Assembly (NCBI GenBank): GCA_024196135.1
Contig: JAMQCK010000037.1
Location: 1 to 64,000, forward strand
Source: Pleurotus ostreatus/Saccharomyces cerevisiae fusant
Taxonomy: Eukaryota; Opisthokonta
Reading direction: 5' to 3'
DNA length: 64,000 bases
Shown: one piece after another, positions 11,477 to 22,087 of the stretch
How positions within the stretch are numbered: position 1 is the stretch's first letter
Layout of the letters: each line of letters begins with the position of its first letter
Position numbers and translations under genes: made by a program
The notes under the pieces: model-generated
Told to the model about the DNA's origin: nothing
Database searches by the model: none
The model's input: only the letters and a program-made list of their open reading frames with translations

Positions 11477-12818
11477 ATGACGAAGCTATATGCATATCGT
11501 CACCAGCCCATCAAGGGTATATACTTCACTGGGCAAATTGTCCTGACTCTTTTCGTGCGGTTGCCCTTCTGGGTGCTCACTTCGTTGCCGAGGTTTGTCT
11601 TCTCCATAGACGTTGTCACTTCTTCCCCTTTGACGCGTTCATTAGATCCTTGCGCCAACGTCCATCATGGTCTCTCTGGCAATCTCTTCTCGTAAAGTTC
11701 GTGCGCTGCTTTGCGCGAATTAGTGACAAGTCAGTATAGGTTGACATGCACAATTCATCTCACGAAAGTTCTGACGACCCTCCTGCAGAGTAGGGGACAT
11801 AGACTTCGGCAAAACTCCCAGCCACGAAGCCATCGTCCCGGGCGAGGGCGTCAACGGCGTCTGGCTCGAGCCCGTGCCCGAGCTCATCGTCGATGAGCTC
11901 AAAATATGGGCGACCGCGCAAGGCGTCGAACCCGTCCGCATACCCGGGTACTGGATCCACAGCGAGGGCAGCGACATCCCCGTCGCCGCACCCCCACAAC
12001 CCGGCGAAAAGGTGCTTTTGCACCTCCACGGCGGCTACTACAAAGGCCTCTCCGCGCACCCCACCGACTTCACCTCCGTCATCCCGCGCACCCTGCTCAA
12101 GCACTGCGCCCCCGCCCTCCAGCGCGCGCTCTCCGTCGAGTATCGGCTCTCGTCGACCGCGCCCTACCCGGAGCGCCACCCCTTCCCCGCCGCGCTCCTG
12201 GACGCGCTCGCGGGGTATAACTATCTGGTTAACACCGTCGGCTTCGCGCCGGAGGACATCGTCGTCGAGGGCGACTCCGCGGGCGGGAACCTCGCGTACG
12301 CGCTCGTGCGCTACCTCGTTGAGCACGGTGGGCAGGATGGGATCCCTAGGGCTCCCGCGCACCTTCTACTACTGTCGCCCTGGGCCGATCTTGGGAGCAC
12401 CATACGCTCCAAGCCCGATGGATCCTGGCAAAGATTCGGTAACGCGGAGGCCACCGACTTCCTCTACCCCGGCGACCTGGCAGACCACTGTGCCAGGGCC
12501 GTCGCCGGCTCGCTGGGCACCCTCATGCTCGAGCTCAACCGCTACGTTTCGCCCGCGTCGCAGCACCCGGCGCTCGGCAAAGTTTCTTTCAAGGGTTTCC
12601 CAAAGACATTCATCAGCGTCGGCGGGTGCGAATGCCTGCTGGATGAGATCCGCATCTTGCGGGACCGGATGGTGGCGGATATGGGGGAGGGCGCGGTCAC
12701 GTACCGCGAAGAGCCGGACGCAGTGCATGACTTCCTGACGTTCCCGAGGTGGCAGCCGGCGTCGACGAATACGACGCTGGCCATTGCGCAGTGGCTGGGA
12801 GTAGCTGAACAACGATGA
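11477..12818 (+). CDS. Membrane-anchored alpha/beta hydrolase (hormone-sensitive-lipase type, fold-3 esterase), spliced
   Basis: Predicted esterase or deacetylase. The N-terminus MTKLYAYRHQPIKGIYFTGQ and the following hydrophobic stretch form a single membrane anchor. After an intron comes LRQRPSWSLWQSLLVKFVRC, then a second intron (about 11731-11789) before DKVGDIDFGKTPSHEAIVPG. The hydrolase core has the oxyanion-hole motif HLHGGYYKGLSAHP, the nucleophile motif VVEGDSAGGNLAYAL with catalytic Ser, LLLLSPWADL, the acid-loop region FISVGGCECLLDE, and a C-terminal DAVHDFLTF His. About 380 residues. It could be a steryl-acetyl hydrolase or arylacetamide-deacetylase relative. It lies 3' of the NmrA-like gene on the same strand. 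Confidence 0.88.
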
Positions 12819-13000
12819 ATATTTGTCTTCACGCGGCCATGAGTAGCAAATGTTGCATTAAGTGACATGGCAAGCCATCGAAGTAAGATAGTCGTAGATC
12901 TATCAGTCGTAAATCCTGGGATACAGTCAGAAAATAGTCAGGTAGTTGGACTACAAGGACTCACGAGCATGAGTGCCATTCAGCGTGTAGACGGAGACCT

Positions 13001-14176
13001 CTACGCCGCGATATCCATAATCAGCGCCATAAACTGCACCCCCGCCTCGCTCTCCGTATCCCTTTCGACCTCCTTCTCAAACGGGATCGGATCCTCCCCA
13101 TACTCGCTCCGCAGCTGCCGCGCGATCCGCTCCTTGCTCACCGCGACCCCCGCCTCCTCCGCCGCCGTCACGAGCGCCTTGTACAGCAGATACACGCCCG
13201 CGGGGTTCCCCAGGATCGCCTCGACCTTCGCGCGCTCGACGAGGGAGTAGTCCGTCGCGTCCCGGGTGCGCGGCCGCGAGGGGTGCACCCAGTGCAGGCG
13301 CGCGTAGTCGTAGTCCCCGTCCGCGGCGTCTTCGGGGAGGAGCGGGTACCAGCTCTCCTCCTGGCGGTTGCCGAGGGCAAAGTGCACGGCAAAGACGGCC
13401 TGGATCTCGATGAGGGCCGGGGAGCCGTTCTTGACGCGCTCCTGCACGCGCCGGGAAATGTCGTCGATCTCCGCCTGGCTCTTGCTCTTGCCGGGAAGAG
13501 GCGGGCCGTTTTGGCTGGGGAGCAGGATATGAGAAGGGGGGAGGAGACAAAGGACAGGTGGGTGAGGAGCGATGTGGGAGGGGAGGTGAGGAAGGTGTGA
13601 GTCGAGTTCCGAGTTCAAAGGAGGGACAATAGTTGAAGGGGAAGTATAGTTCGAGAGAACAAGCAGAAGACAAGAGAGTCAGCAACCGCACCCAACCTCT
13701 CAAGCAATCAGAGCACGTACCCCCACCCCCTCGATTGCGCCTCCTCCTGTATCCGCTGGTGCAGGAAGAGCAGCGCCTCCCGCTTCTCCTTCTTGATCTG
13801 GCGGTTGCTCATGCGCGGCACCGCTGCCGAGCTCGACGCCGTCTTGTTCTCCATCCCGGGGGTCATCCCGTGCGCGTCGCGCATTAGCTTGATGCGCTGT
13901 ATATCGTGTATTGGTGGATGTCGTGTATTGGTAGATGTCGAGTGTCGGGGTACATCGTATCGCGTAAATCGGGTATGAAGTGGACATGACAGGATGGAAA
14001 GTATCGTCAGTAGCTGCCTCGCAGCACAAGAAAGCACTATAGACCTTAGACGACACAGACCACTCGGGGAACGTCTTCTTGATCTGCGCGTGCACCTTGC
14101 CGACGCCCAGCCCAGGCTGCTCGACGTGCAGGTGCTGAAGGGCAGCCAAGAGCTCATCATCGGTGGGGGCAGACAT
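13001..14176 (-). CDS. Conserved-looking orphan protein of unknown function, spliced
   Basis: No family is recognised. The start MSAPTDDELLAALQHLHVEQ is followed by GLGVGKVHAQIKKTFPEWSV, a pattern like a small helical DNA- or RNA-binding repeat. After an intron come MRDAHGMTPGMENKTASSSA and a Lys/Glu helix NRQIKKEKREALLFLHQRIQ. The large last exon has DDISRRVQERVKNGSPALIE, FALGNRQEESWYPLLPEDAA and DYSLVERAKVEAILGNPAGV, ending QFMALIMDIAA. Composition and splice signals support a real gene of about 270-300 residues, probably cytoplasmic, with no signal peptide or membrane segment. The stop is at 13001-13003; the ATG at 14174-14176 fits the first exon. Confidence 0.65.
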
Positions 14177-14685
14177 CGCGGTGGTTGGGGATGTACAGAG
14201 GGTGGTGGGTGGACAGGCACGGCAGCGAGCAAGCGGGCGCGGCTAGGGGCATCTTGCAAGGGCGTGGAATAAACGTGTGAATTCCGCCGTGACAAGGGCG
14301 CTGTGACTTGGTGTGACGACAAAGTTTAACTTTGGGTTCGCGCCTTGGGGCAGCTGAATGGGTCGGCGCGGCTAGATAGACTTAGAGAGTCTTCGCAAGA
14401 CCCCTCTCCTCTCGCTAATGTTTAATGTACAGACCTAAAAAAAACCATATCGCGATTTGTAACCCAATACAAGGCTTCAGAAACACCAGTCTGTTACAAT
14501 AGATCTGCACGAGCTCCTGGAAAGCCAAGGAGAGTCCCCCGAGAGCTCCAGACAATAAGCTGCTTTGCGCATATAAAGTCAGCTTTTAGCTCGAACATCG
14601 TCAAGCCAGCACCTACCGACCTGGGTGCTCCAATCCTTCAATATCTGGAGCGCCACCAACCTCCATGCCCGCTTCGCCAGCCTCC
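14177..14685. other. Intergenic stretch, no gene recognised
   Basis: About 510 bases upstream of the orphan gene and downstream of the small membrane protein. A short A-run occurs near 14437-14445. A 3' extension or alternative last exon of the small membrane protein could lie at 14580-14685, but I cannot prove it. Confidence 0.35.
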
Positions 14686-15114
14686 TCATCTTCGGAGCGG
14701 ACAGCAATACTGATATGCAGCAAGCTTGATCGGCGTCGAGGGGCGCGCGGTCGCGTACTGTTGCCCCATGTTGCACACGCCGCACGCCGGATGATCGCAT
14801 TGCTCGCCGCACTCCGCCTGCAGACTGTTATACAGCGGGCCTGCGGCGGTGAGGGATTCCTCATCGAAGTGGCTGTCGTGAATTTTCACATATATGGAAA
14901 GGCCGAGCGAACAGAGGGCTAGGACGATGAGGAAAGGCCCGATGACCTCGCGGGAGGGTGGGCTGGCGAGGGTGGGGGTGACCCCGCGCTTGACCGTTTG
15001 AGGGCGCGGCCTGCGCACCTTCCGAGGTCGCGGCCTGAGCGCCGTTTGAAGCAGCGGCCTCAGCGGCCTCACGACATAGAGCAGGATCGCGTTAAGGAGG
15101 ATTAACAGCGGCAT
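14686..15114 (-). CDS. Small two-segment membrane protein, paralog of the gene at 15438-16001
   Basis: A single open frame of 142 residues from the ATG at 15112-15114. It begins with a hydrophobic anchor MPLLILLNAILLYVVRPLRP, then a very basic loop (PRPRKVRRPRPQTVKRG) and a second hydrophobic segment IGPFLIVLALCSLGLSIYV. A Cys-rich tail (ECGEQCDHPACGVCNMGQQY and QYCC) follows. No known family. The first 17 residues match the neighbour at 15438-16001 almost exactly, indicating local duplication. Introns may exist near the C-terminus. Confidence 0.5.
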   Translation of the reverse strand: MPLLILLNAILLYVVRPLRPLLQTALRPRPRKVRRPRPQTVKRGVTPTLASPPSREVIGPFLIVLALCSLGLSIYVKIHDSHFDEESLTAAGPLYNSLQAECGEQCDHPACGVCNMGQQYATARPSTPIKLAAYQYCCPLRR

Positions 15115-15437
15115 TTTGGCTTATCCTCCGCGAGGAGCGACTTGGTTGCAGTAGAGTCGCGCAGAGCAGTTGGAGCAGATGCCTGCAAAGTAGGTGAAAA
15201 AAGAGGGCTGCGAAGTAAGTGACGAGCGAAAGTTGTTCCCATCAACCAACAACCTCGAGTCGTTCCGGACCGAGCTCGGCCCGCTGCTAAGCCTCGCGTG
15301 TGGTCGAACGCGTACGGTTTGAAGCAGTCAAGACGATCAAAATTGGAGGAGAAGTTCTATACTATACAAGTACCCTGTGCGTTTCCCTGCTGATAATCCT
15401 TACATTGATGGGTGTGCCTTGGCATAAGCAACACTAG
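15115..15437. other. Intergenic stretch between the two small membrane protein genes
   Basis: About 320 bases, presumably carrying the promoter of the gene at 14686-15114. No distinct motif, repeat or frame stands out. Confidence 0.35.
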
Positions 15438-16001
15438 TCAAGATCGGCGAGGGCGCCTCCTGAGGTACCATTTCGCGCTTCTAACTTGAATATCTGACGA
15501 ATAAGTCCTAGACCACAAGATCAACGTCTGATACAAACGCCGTCGCCAGACCACCTCACCTTCACCCTCATCCTTATGTGGTACACCGGTACCGTAGACG
15601 GAGGCGTACGGCATTAATGGCGCGCGGTACCTCGTCGTCGGCGAGGCATGCATCACCGTCGACGGCATGGGCAGCGTCGATGGCATGGATGGCGTCAATA
15701 GCACGGGCGGCGGCGCTGCCTGCCTCTGCCAAAGCCTATGCACACAATCGGGATGCATAGATTGATAGTGGGAGGGGCAGTCGCCCGTGAGCGCGAACCA
15801 CACGGCATCCGCTAGAGGGACCGCCAGCGGAGCGAGGATTAGGTAGACTCTGATTCCGAGGAAGCAATAAAACAGATAGAGGGCCGTGTACCCCAGGCGT
15901 TCACGGGTGGCGGGGGTGGCGAGCCAGCGGCGGAGGGCGGGGAAGCGGGGCCTCACCACAAAGAGCAGGATCGCATTGAAGAGAAGCAGCAGTGGCACCA
16001 T
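15438..16001 (-). CDS. Small membrane protein, paralog of the gene at 14686-15114
   Basis: A 187-residue frame starting at the ATG of MVPLLLLFNAILLFVVRPRF (15999-16001), chosen because it aligns with the start of the paralog MPLLILLNAILLYVVRP. A basic loop and a second hydrophobic segment (YTALYLFYCFLGIRVYLILA) follow, then PLADAVWFALTGDCPSHYQS with Cys residues. A degenerate repeat (LLTPSMPSTLPMPSTVM) is encoded by GTCGATGGCATGG-like units at about 15650-15690. The C-terminus is rich in Arg. Family and function are unknown. An in-frame upstream extension to about 16103 lacks a better start. Confidence 0.5.
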   Translation of the reverse strand: MVPLLLLFNAILLFVVRPRFPALRRWLATPATRERLGYTALYLFYCFLGIRVYLILAPLAVPLADAVWFALTGDCPSHYQSMHPDCVHRLWQRQAAPPPVLLTPSMPSTLPMPSTVMHASPTTRYRAPLMPYASVYGTGVPHKDEGEGEVVWRRRLYQTLILWSRTYSSDIQVRSAKWYLRRRPRRS

Positions 16002-16187
16002 GGTCTCGCAGAAAACAGGATGGACGTTGCTGGCTGTATGACAGATGGGTTCCAGAGGAGTCAGTGGCAACAGGTCTGCAGGGTAGATAGGCGACGAGAA
16101 CAAGGGACGTTCTCATTGAGCAGTGTCGGTCCGACCCCGGCCCGCCCCTAACCCCGTATGGGAATTCCTGTTGTGATTGAATTGGCG

Positions 16188-16195
16188 CACGAGGC
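16188..16195. repeat. Left target-site duplication of the hAT-like element
   Basis: CACGAGGC, identical to the right flank at 17041-17048. A 9-base version is possible if the terminal G is counted as host sequence. Confidence 0.8.
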
Positions 16196-17040
16196 CAAGG
16201 GGGGTGCGGAAATTTAATAATTTACACGGGGTCTACTTCCGGGTTAAGCCCTCCGAGCGCCCTACCTACCTATACACGTCATTGGTCACGTGACTGGCAT
16301 GCGCCCTTTTTATTGACTTTAGGACCGAATTCTTCCACTTTTCGCTCAGTATCTGTATGTAGTCTTCATTGCCAGCAGTCACATACCCGTCTCCTGCACT
16401 TCTGAACAGTGCACAAGAGTGAACTCAGTCTCACGCGATGTCACAAAGGGTGTCACATGACATGCTCGCCATTTCCTCAAAAATAATGCTGCCTTGTGCT
16501 TTCTCAGCGTTCGGTGGACACCAATTTCTGCAGCAGTCTACAAAGGGAGGCGATAGGCCTCAAGGATGCTAAGACCATCACATGAGCTGGACACCTAACC
16601 CGCATCTCTGAGTTTACTTCGGAATTGCTTGTGTCAAGCACATATGGGTGTGAAGGGTGGAGGGTGGGTGCTTGGCCTGCCTTGAGGGGACAGAGAGGCC
16701 CAGGCGAGTCAAGGGAGTGACTGATCTCTTCAGTTGCTCCTGTCGACCTGCTGTCGGCCCATCCCTCGTGCCTCGGACATTGCCGAGCTTACAAGAACAA
16801 GGTGCCGTTCCACACATATTCAAATATTTTGTGTCAATCTATTTTACCTCGCCTTCTTTGAGCTACAGGTCCCAATTGTACATGGTTTTGAGTGGGCTGA
16901 AGGTCTGTGTGCACTGTATGACTACGAATTAACGCACAAATCGAATATTTTTTGTGGGGGTTACTTTCGAGCTAAGGCCCTTGGGGGTACCCCTACCTAC
17001 CATACCCCCGGTGCCGGATTTAATTTCCGCACCCCCCTTG
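16196..17040. mobile_element. Non-autonomous hAT-like DNA transposon (845 bases)
   Basis: The ends are perfect 19-base inverted repeats: CAAGGGGGGTGCGGAAATT at 16196-16214 and its reverse complement at 17022-17040. They start CA and end TG. The element is flanked by an identical 8-base direct repeat CACGAGGC (16188-16195 and 17041-17048). An 8-base target-site duplication and short CA...TG repeats are hallmarks of hAT transposons. A subterminal CCCTACCTACC occurs near both ends in the same orientation (16260-16270 and 16991-17001). No transposase-like frame lies inside, so it would need a transposase in trans. It ends 107 bases before the ATG of the gene at 17148. Confidence 0.82.
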
Positions 17041-17048
17041 CACGAGGC
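17041..17048. repeat. Right target-site duplication of the hAT-like element
   Basis: CACGAGGC, identical to the left flank at 16188-16195. The lack of divergence suggests a fairly recent insertion. Confidence 0.8.
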
Positions 17049-17147
17049 TGCCGCCGACGGGGCCGCAGAATCCATGGCGTCCGGCTCGGTCACCACAGCC
17101 CTTGCTTCTTGCCGCCAAATCATCGCCTCTCTCCTGCCTGCTCTACC

Positions 17148-18293
17148 ATGGCAGCCGCCGCGCCCCAGCCCTACATGCACGTTCAACATCATCACCGCTA
17201 CCACCAACAAGTTGGCGCGAACCCGAAGGTGTGTGGCGCGACATCGTGTATTAGGCGCCTGTACTGACGCGCTCCCTGCAGCCTTCCCATGGACCGGCCT
17301 CAAGCATCGTCTTCGCGCCCGGCGTCGTGGGCAACGCGCACGCGATCACCCTGCGCCTGAGCAAGTCGGAGGACGAGCGGAGCCGGAGGCGCCTATAGTG
17401 CGTTGCCATGAATACTTGTTGAGATTGACTGCGATTCCTAGTAACCCTCGCGGCGAAGTGTCCCATAGTCCTCGCAGAGAAGCATCCACCTCTCACTCGA
17501 CGAACACCGTCCATGCGTACGTTCATCCGCGTCCCGATCATCGATGTCATGCTAATTGACTGTTCGCAGGCGAAAGTCGTCCGCAAGCAGCCTGCCAGAT
17601 ACCCGGCCACCCTCGCCTCATATAGACACCATTCTACACCCGTACGTCTGGTGTACCTGTTGTCGAAGCATTCGTACTGAACTCAGCCCTAATTCCAGAT
17701 CCTCCTCCTCCGCACCCACCTCGCGCCCGACCTCACCCTCACCCCTCACCATCCGCATCCGCAAGGAAGACCACGTCGCGTACATTGAGAAGCGAGCGCG
17801 GTCTGATAGGGATGTCGGGGAGGTCTCCCAACTCATGACCGACGCCCTAACGCTCGCCGAGCCCACCGGCATCGACGCCCTCGCCCGTGCGATGGGGCGT
17901 CAACTGCGCGTCGAGGAACCGATGGACGCGGAGGATGATGACAACGAGTACGACCGCCCTCCGAAGGCTGACCGCATGCGCCAGCTCGAGCTTACGGTGG
18001 AGACGAACCTCTTCTTGGCCGAGGTGGCGAAGGAGTTGAGCGGGATACCCGACAAGCGCCCCATGTTCGGCAAGGAAACGCAGGGGGGATCGCCTGGCAA
18101 GCGCAAACTCAGCGTGTTCTACGCGGACCACGATTCGTCGGACGAGGAGATGGAGGACATCGAGGGTCCAAGGCGGAGGAAGATCGCGCGACTACCCAGC
18201 GCTAGTCATTCCGGCTCGCCCAACGTCACACGATTGCCTGGTCATGCTGGTCATGTCAGTCATACAGGATATCTATGGCGAGCGCGCAAGTAG
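17148..18293 (+). CDS. Low-complexity, probably nuclear protein of unknown function, spliced
   Basis: No family recognised. Exon 1 is MAAAAPQPYMHVQHHHRYHQ QVGANPK, ending at a GTGTGT donor. Exon 2 is PSHGPASSIVFAPGVVGNAH...LRLSKSEDERSRRR. Later exons carry RKSSASSLPDTRPPSPHIDT, TSPSPLTIRIRKEDHVAYIE, helical VSQLMTDALTLAEPTGIDAL and LELTVETNLFLAEVAKELSG, then KRKLSVFYADHDSSDEEMED and RRRKIARL, a likely nuclear signal, ending LWRARK at 18293. The mix of a disordered start, acidic Ser-Asp-Glu patch and basic patch suggests a nuclear regulator. The ATG at 17148 lies just downstream of the hAT-like insertion, so its promoter may include the element. Confidence 0.6.
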
Positions 18294-18432
18294 GTCTCAT
18301 AGATCATGTTTCCTTCCCCACCTGCATGCGCCATTCCGAACGCTCTCTCCGCATACTCAACTCCATCGCATCTGTTCCTCCTCATCTGTACTACTTACTT
18401 ACCATCTCACTTATCTGTGCTCTCATCGTCTG

Positions 18433-18540
18433 TTACCCCGTACTTACATCCCCGATACCTCGTACTTACATCACCGATACCTCGTACTTGCATCGTCTGA
18501 TACCTCGTACTTACATCGTTTGATACCTCGTACCTACGTG
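18433..18540. repeat. Degenerate tandem repeat with GATACCTCGTACTTACATC units
   Basis: About five units of 18-22 bases, each close to GATACCTCGTACTTACATC, with a degenerate first unit (TACCCCGTACTTACATC). It lies in the 3' flank of the gene at 17148-18293. It is a minisatellite by pattern; no coding role is apparent. Confidence 0.75.
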
Positions 18541-19272
18541 TTGTCCCGTATTTGCGCGCTCTTCTCCGATATATGTACTTTTTTTTCTTTCTAACTTACA
18601 TGACTCCTTGCTTATCCTCATTTATTGCTCTGGACGTTGTACTCGAATCATAGATGTGCTCGTGACCTGGCTAGACCGACCCGAAGCTTGCATATCCTGA
18701 TAGTTGCATGCCATCTGTTGCAACATTGTTAGTCAATAATCTGCTTCCGCGCGAAGTTCAACACGCACGTGATCTCGGAGCCGGTTTTCGTCCGCGGAGG
18801 AGGCCCACGCGATGCGCACGTGAGCATTTGCATCTTCCTTCCTTCCACCATCTTCTCGGATTTCGTGACTCTCACGGACCGTACGATGTTCGCGGTCGAC
18901 TCAATGGTCCTCTTCCGGCCTTGTGCTTATGCGAATGCTTGAATTTGCTTGTGGAACTCGGATCTCTGCTGTTTACACGACGCGAAATTAGCTCGCAGGC
19001 CAAAGCAAGGCACGTCATGATACGGACCTTCTACGATTGTATACCGGCCCACAAACAACGCCTTCCTCGAACGTAGGCGAACATGTATGGTCACGAGCGG
19101 GACTCATCCGAAATGCATGAATACTGCTTCGGCGGTCAGTTACAGCGCTAACGCCGTCCTGTACCCAACGCGTCAGGGCTACTTAAGGCCCGAAGGAGAC
19201 AGCGCACTCAGCAGTTTCCGCCGTCCTTGTCCGGATCCCGCCACTCACTTCAACGTCGGACCTCTGACCCAG
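18541..19272. other. Intergenic region upstream of the first mpaB-family gene
   Basis: About 0.73 kb with a pyrimidine-rich start (TACTTTTTTTTCTTTC near 18571-18591) and no recognised gene. The promoter of the first mpaB-family gene should be here. No clear TATA box is seen, unlike copies B, C and D. Confidence 0.4.
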
Positions 19273-21490
19273 ATGTCTCTGCCATTGACCCTCGCAGCGA
19301 CCGCCGCCCTCGGCTATCTCGCGCTCGTCCGTGCCCTCCGCTGGCGCAAATACGACGCTGTGCATAGGAAGTATGCGTACAAGCGGCGAGGAGGATCCGT
19401 CTTGCAGTCGCCACCGGAGGCGCAGTCGCGCTCGGCAGAGAAGGCGCAGACCCTCACACCAGAAGAAGCTCAGGAGATCGTTCAACTCTCACTTGGATAT
19501 GACATGCACTACATCATGACCATGGCGCTCTCCTTCGCGTTATTCAAGACGTATGGAATTGTAAGTGCTATCAATGGCTTGACCGAGGCTGAGGGCTCAT
19601 CCGGCTGTACATGCAGCCCTCCATCTCGAAGCTGTTGCTCGCCACGAAGGAACTGGCGACACGAGAGAACGTGGCGAAGAGGATCATTGACGTGCGTGTC
19701 TAAACATCCTCTTGGACTTAGCGATTCACTGACTTCACCCCCCATAAAGACGGAGTTGCTGATTGGTAGGCGCTGACGAGTACTGATGAGAACCGTATCA
19801 CGACTGAACTCATTGCTAGCCACCTGGACGCATTGCCCAATCAACGGTCACTATCCCAGCGCCGACGCCGCACCATGCGACCCGCGTGCCATGCTCAGTA
19901 TGGCCCGCGTCAACTGGCTGCACTCGCAGTATCATATTGTACGTCCTTGTCGCCCGCTGCTTTTCTTTAGCAGTGCTAAAAACGCTAACACGACTCTATT
20001 CAGTCAAACGACGACTTCCTCTACACGCTGAGCCTCTTCATCTTTGAGCCTCTGGTACGTCGAAAATAATCGACGGGTTACTCTTTGTTGATCTCTAGAC
20101 AGACATGGGCCGAAAATTATGGATGGCGTCCGTGTTCTGAGCTTGAGAAACATGTGCGTGTGTAGCTCACCGTTGACCAAGTGGAGGACACTCGGCTCAC
20201 CGAGTTTATCTTGCTAACCTCGGCGCCTCACTCCAGGCCTGGTTCGTATACTGGTCCGAGATCGGCAAGCGCATGAACATCAAAGATATCCCGGCGACTT
20301 TCGAAGAGCTGAAGCAATGGTGTGAGGTAGGAGCGCATTCCGCCCTTCCTCCCCCTTTCTCTCAGTTCCCCCAAGCTTCATGGGCACCCTGCGGACCGTG
20401 ACATCTCCATCGAAACTTGACCACCTCTGACAACGCCTTCAGACCTACGAGGAAAAACATCTCGTCCCCTCACCTACGAACTTCGAAGTTGCCAAGCACA
20501 GCGTGGAGGAGATCCTATACCGCGTGCCGAACGCCTTCGGTCTCAAGCGCTTTGCGAGGCGCTTGTCGGTGTGCCTTATGGGCGATCGTTTGAGGGAGGC
20601 GATGATGTGAGTCTCCTTCGTATTGTCATTCTGACTGCATTTACGGACATGGTCCACGCATTGGTTCACGTGATGCGACTCACTTGATACAAATAATTGA
20701 CTGACGAATGGCATCCGCAGGCAGAGACAGCAGGCGGCGTACATCCACACGATACTCCGACTCATTTTCCGCTCGGTCGCCTTCGTGCAGAAGCACCTAA
20801 TGCTGCCGCGCACGAAGGTGGCCAGCCTGATTGAGCCCAAGTTGCCGCCCGTCGATCCAACCTCGGGCGCGATTCGTAGGATGCATCCGCGAAAGTACGT
20901 TCCCAATCCCGTCTACCCTGCGTCGCTTGCGTCTGTCAGCATAAGCAATGGCGCACGCAAAATGTATCAGCTACTAATTGTACTATCAGGTTTCCATCCA
21001 AACCCTGGTACATGCCCGAGCCCTCTTACTCGCTATCCGCCCTCGTCGTCCGCATCCAAGTCTGGCTGGGCCTCTACGAATGCGCGCCGGGTCCGCAGTT
21101 GAAGAGCGAGGGGTACTATTTGCACGAGATGGTCAGTCCTTCCCTCGCTATCCCACACGTCTTTCCTTCACTGTCCCACACGTCTTGGGTTGCCCGACAT
21201 ACAGCTGACGCCTATTTCTTCCGCAATAGGGACCGATAAAGTTTGAGCGAGGTTCGTCATTGTGGGTCTCATGGGTGGCTTTAGCCCGTGCCATAGCCGG
21301 TCACATAGGAGACTGAAGCCGGTCCCATGGGTGGCTATAGTCTGTCCCATGGGAGACCACAGTCGGCCAATGCAGTCATGATTACTGACGAATCGGCGTA
21401 GATGGCCGGATAGAGACGGTGAAGGCGGCGGAGGCTTTCTTGGGGTGTCCTGTGCCGGGGGCATGGGTGAAGGCTGTGGGGGAGAAGTAG
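19273..21490 (+). CDS. mpaB-family (PF09995) ER-anchored oxygenase, copy A, spliced
   Basis: Member of the ER-bound oxygenase mpaB/mpaB' and rubber oxygenase catalytic-domain family; Penicillium MpaB' cleaves a prenyl chain oxidatively and bacterial Lcp cleaves rubber with heme. About 430 residues over ten or so exons. MSLPLTLAATAALGYLALVR is a signal anchor. Then come SLGYDMHYIMTMALSFALFK, the core MARVNWLHSQYHI (the R...H pair expected near the cofactor), DDFLYTLSLFIFEPL, WFVYWSEIGKRMNIKDIP, KPWYMPEPSYSLSAL, and PGAWVKAVGEK at the end. A 16-base exon lies at 19750-19765. The last splice joins FER to DGRIETVKAAEAFLGCP. It is the most divergent of the tandem trio. The substrate is unknown. 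Confidence 0.88.
21255..21365 (+). repeat. CATGGG-type imperfect repeats inside the last intron of copy A
   Basis: The intron between 21254 and 21402 repeats variants of CATGGGTGGCTnTAG and CCCATGGGAGAC (at about 21268, 21326 and 21347). This makes it longer than the other introns of the gene. No function is implied. Confidence 0.5.
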
Positions 21491-22009
21491 ACGCCGCTGC
21501 CATGATCTAGTAGACAGGTGAGTGCGCCGCTCTCGGCTGTTCCTCCTTGTGCTGACCGTTGACCAGACGTATCTGCATTAGCTGTCGATAGACATGAAAT
21601 AACTCCTGAGACTTTGCCTTGCTGTAGAGACTCGAAGAAGTCTCGCTCTGGTGACTAGTCCACTCCATTTTCCTCAAGTCGGAGCTGGTTGCTGTCCAAG
21701 TTCAACTCCGCCAGCAATTGATCCGCTGATGAGGAGTTGCGGTGGCGCTCTGCGGTAGCTAAATTGGACGGACTTTTGCGGACATTCATTGAACGCCCGA
21801 TCGACAACCGTCTTTGGGTGGAATGAAGTTCACGCTTTAGCTCCTATAGCACGCCGAGGTATGTCTAGCTCCACCATACTGTCCTCCCCATATTCAATGT
21901 GCCAACTACAGCTGCACTGCAGGGAGTGGCGTGAGGGTCATGAGGCATGCTCACCCGCTCATGATTTCACACGTTACGACGATCATGCGCACACGAGGGG
22001 ACCTGTGTC
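21491..22009. other. Intergenic region between mpaB copies A and B
   Basis: About 520 bases without a recognised gene, holding the 3' end of A and the promoter of B. Confidence 0.4.
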
Positions 22010-22017
22010 TATAAAAG
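22010..22017 (+). promoter_or_regulatory. TATA box of mpaB-family copy B
   Basis: TATAAAAG lies 78 bases upstream of the ATG at 22088. The copy C box at 24423 is in nearly the same place, supporting a shared ancestral promoter. Confidence 0.65.
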
Positions 22018-22087
22018 CTCGGAGATGTTGCAGCTCGGTGCACTCGTCCTTCACACCACCCTCCGCTCGACGCCCACCATCCTCCTG

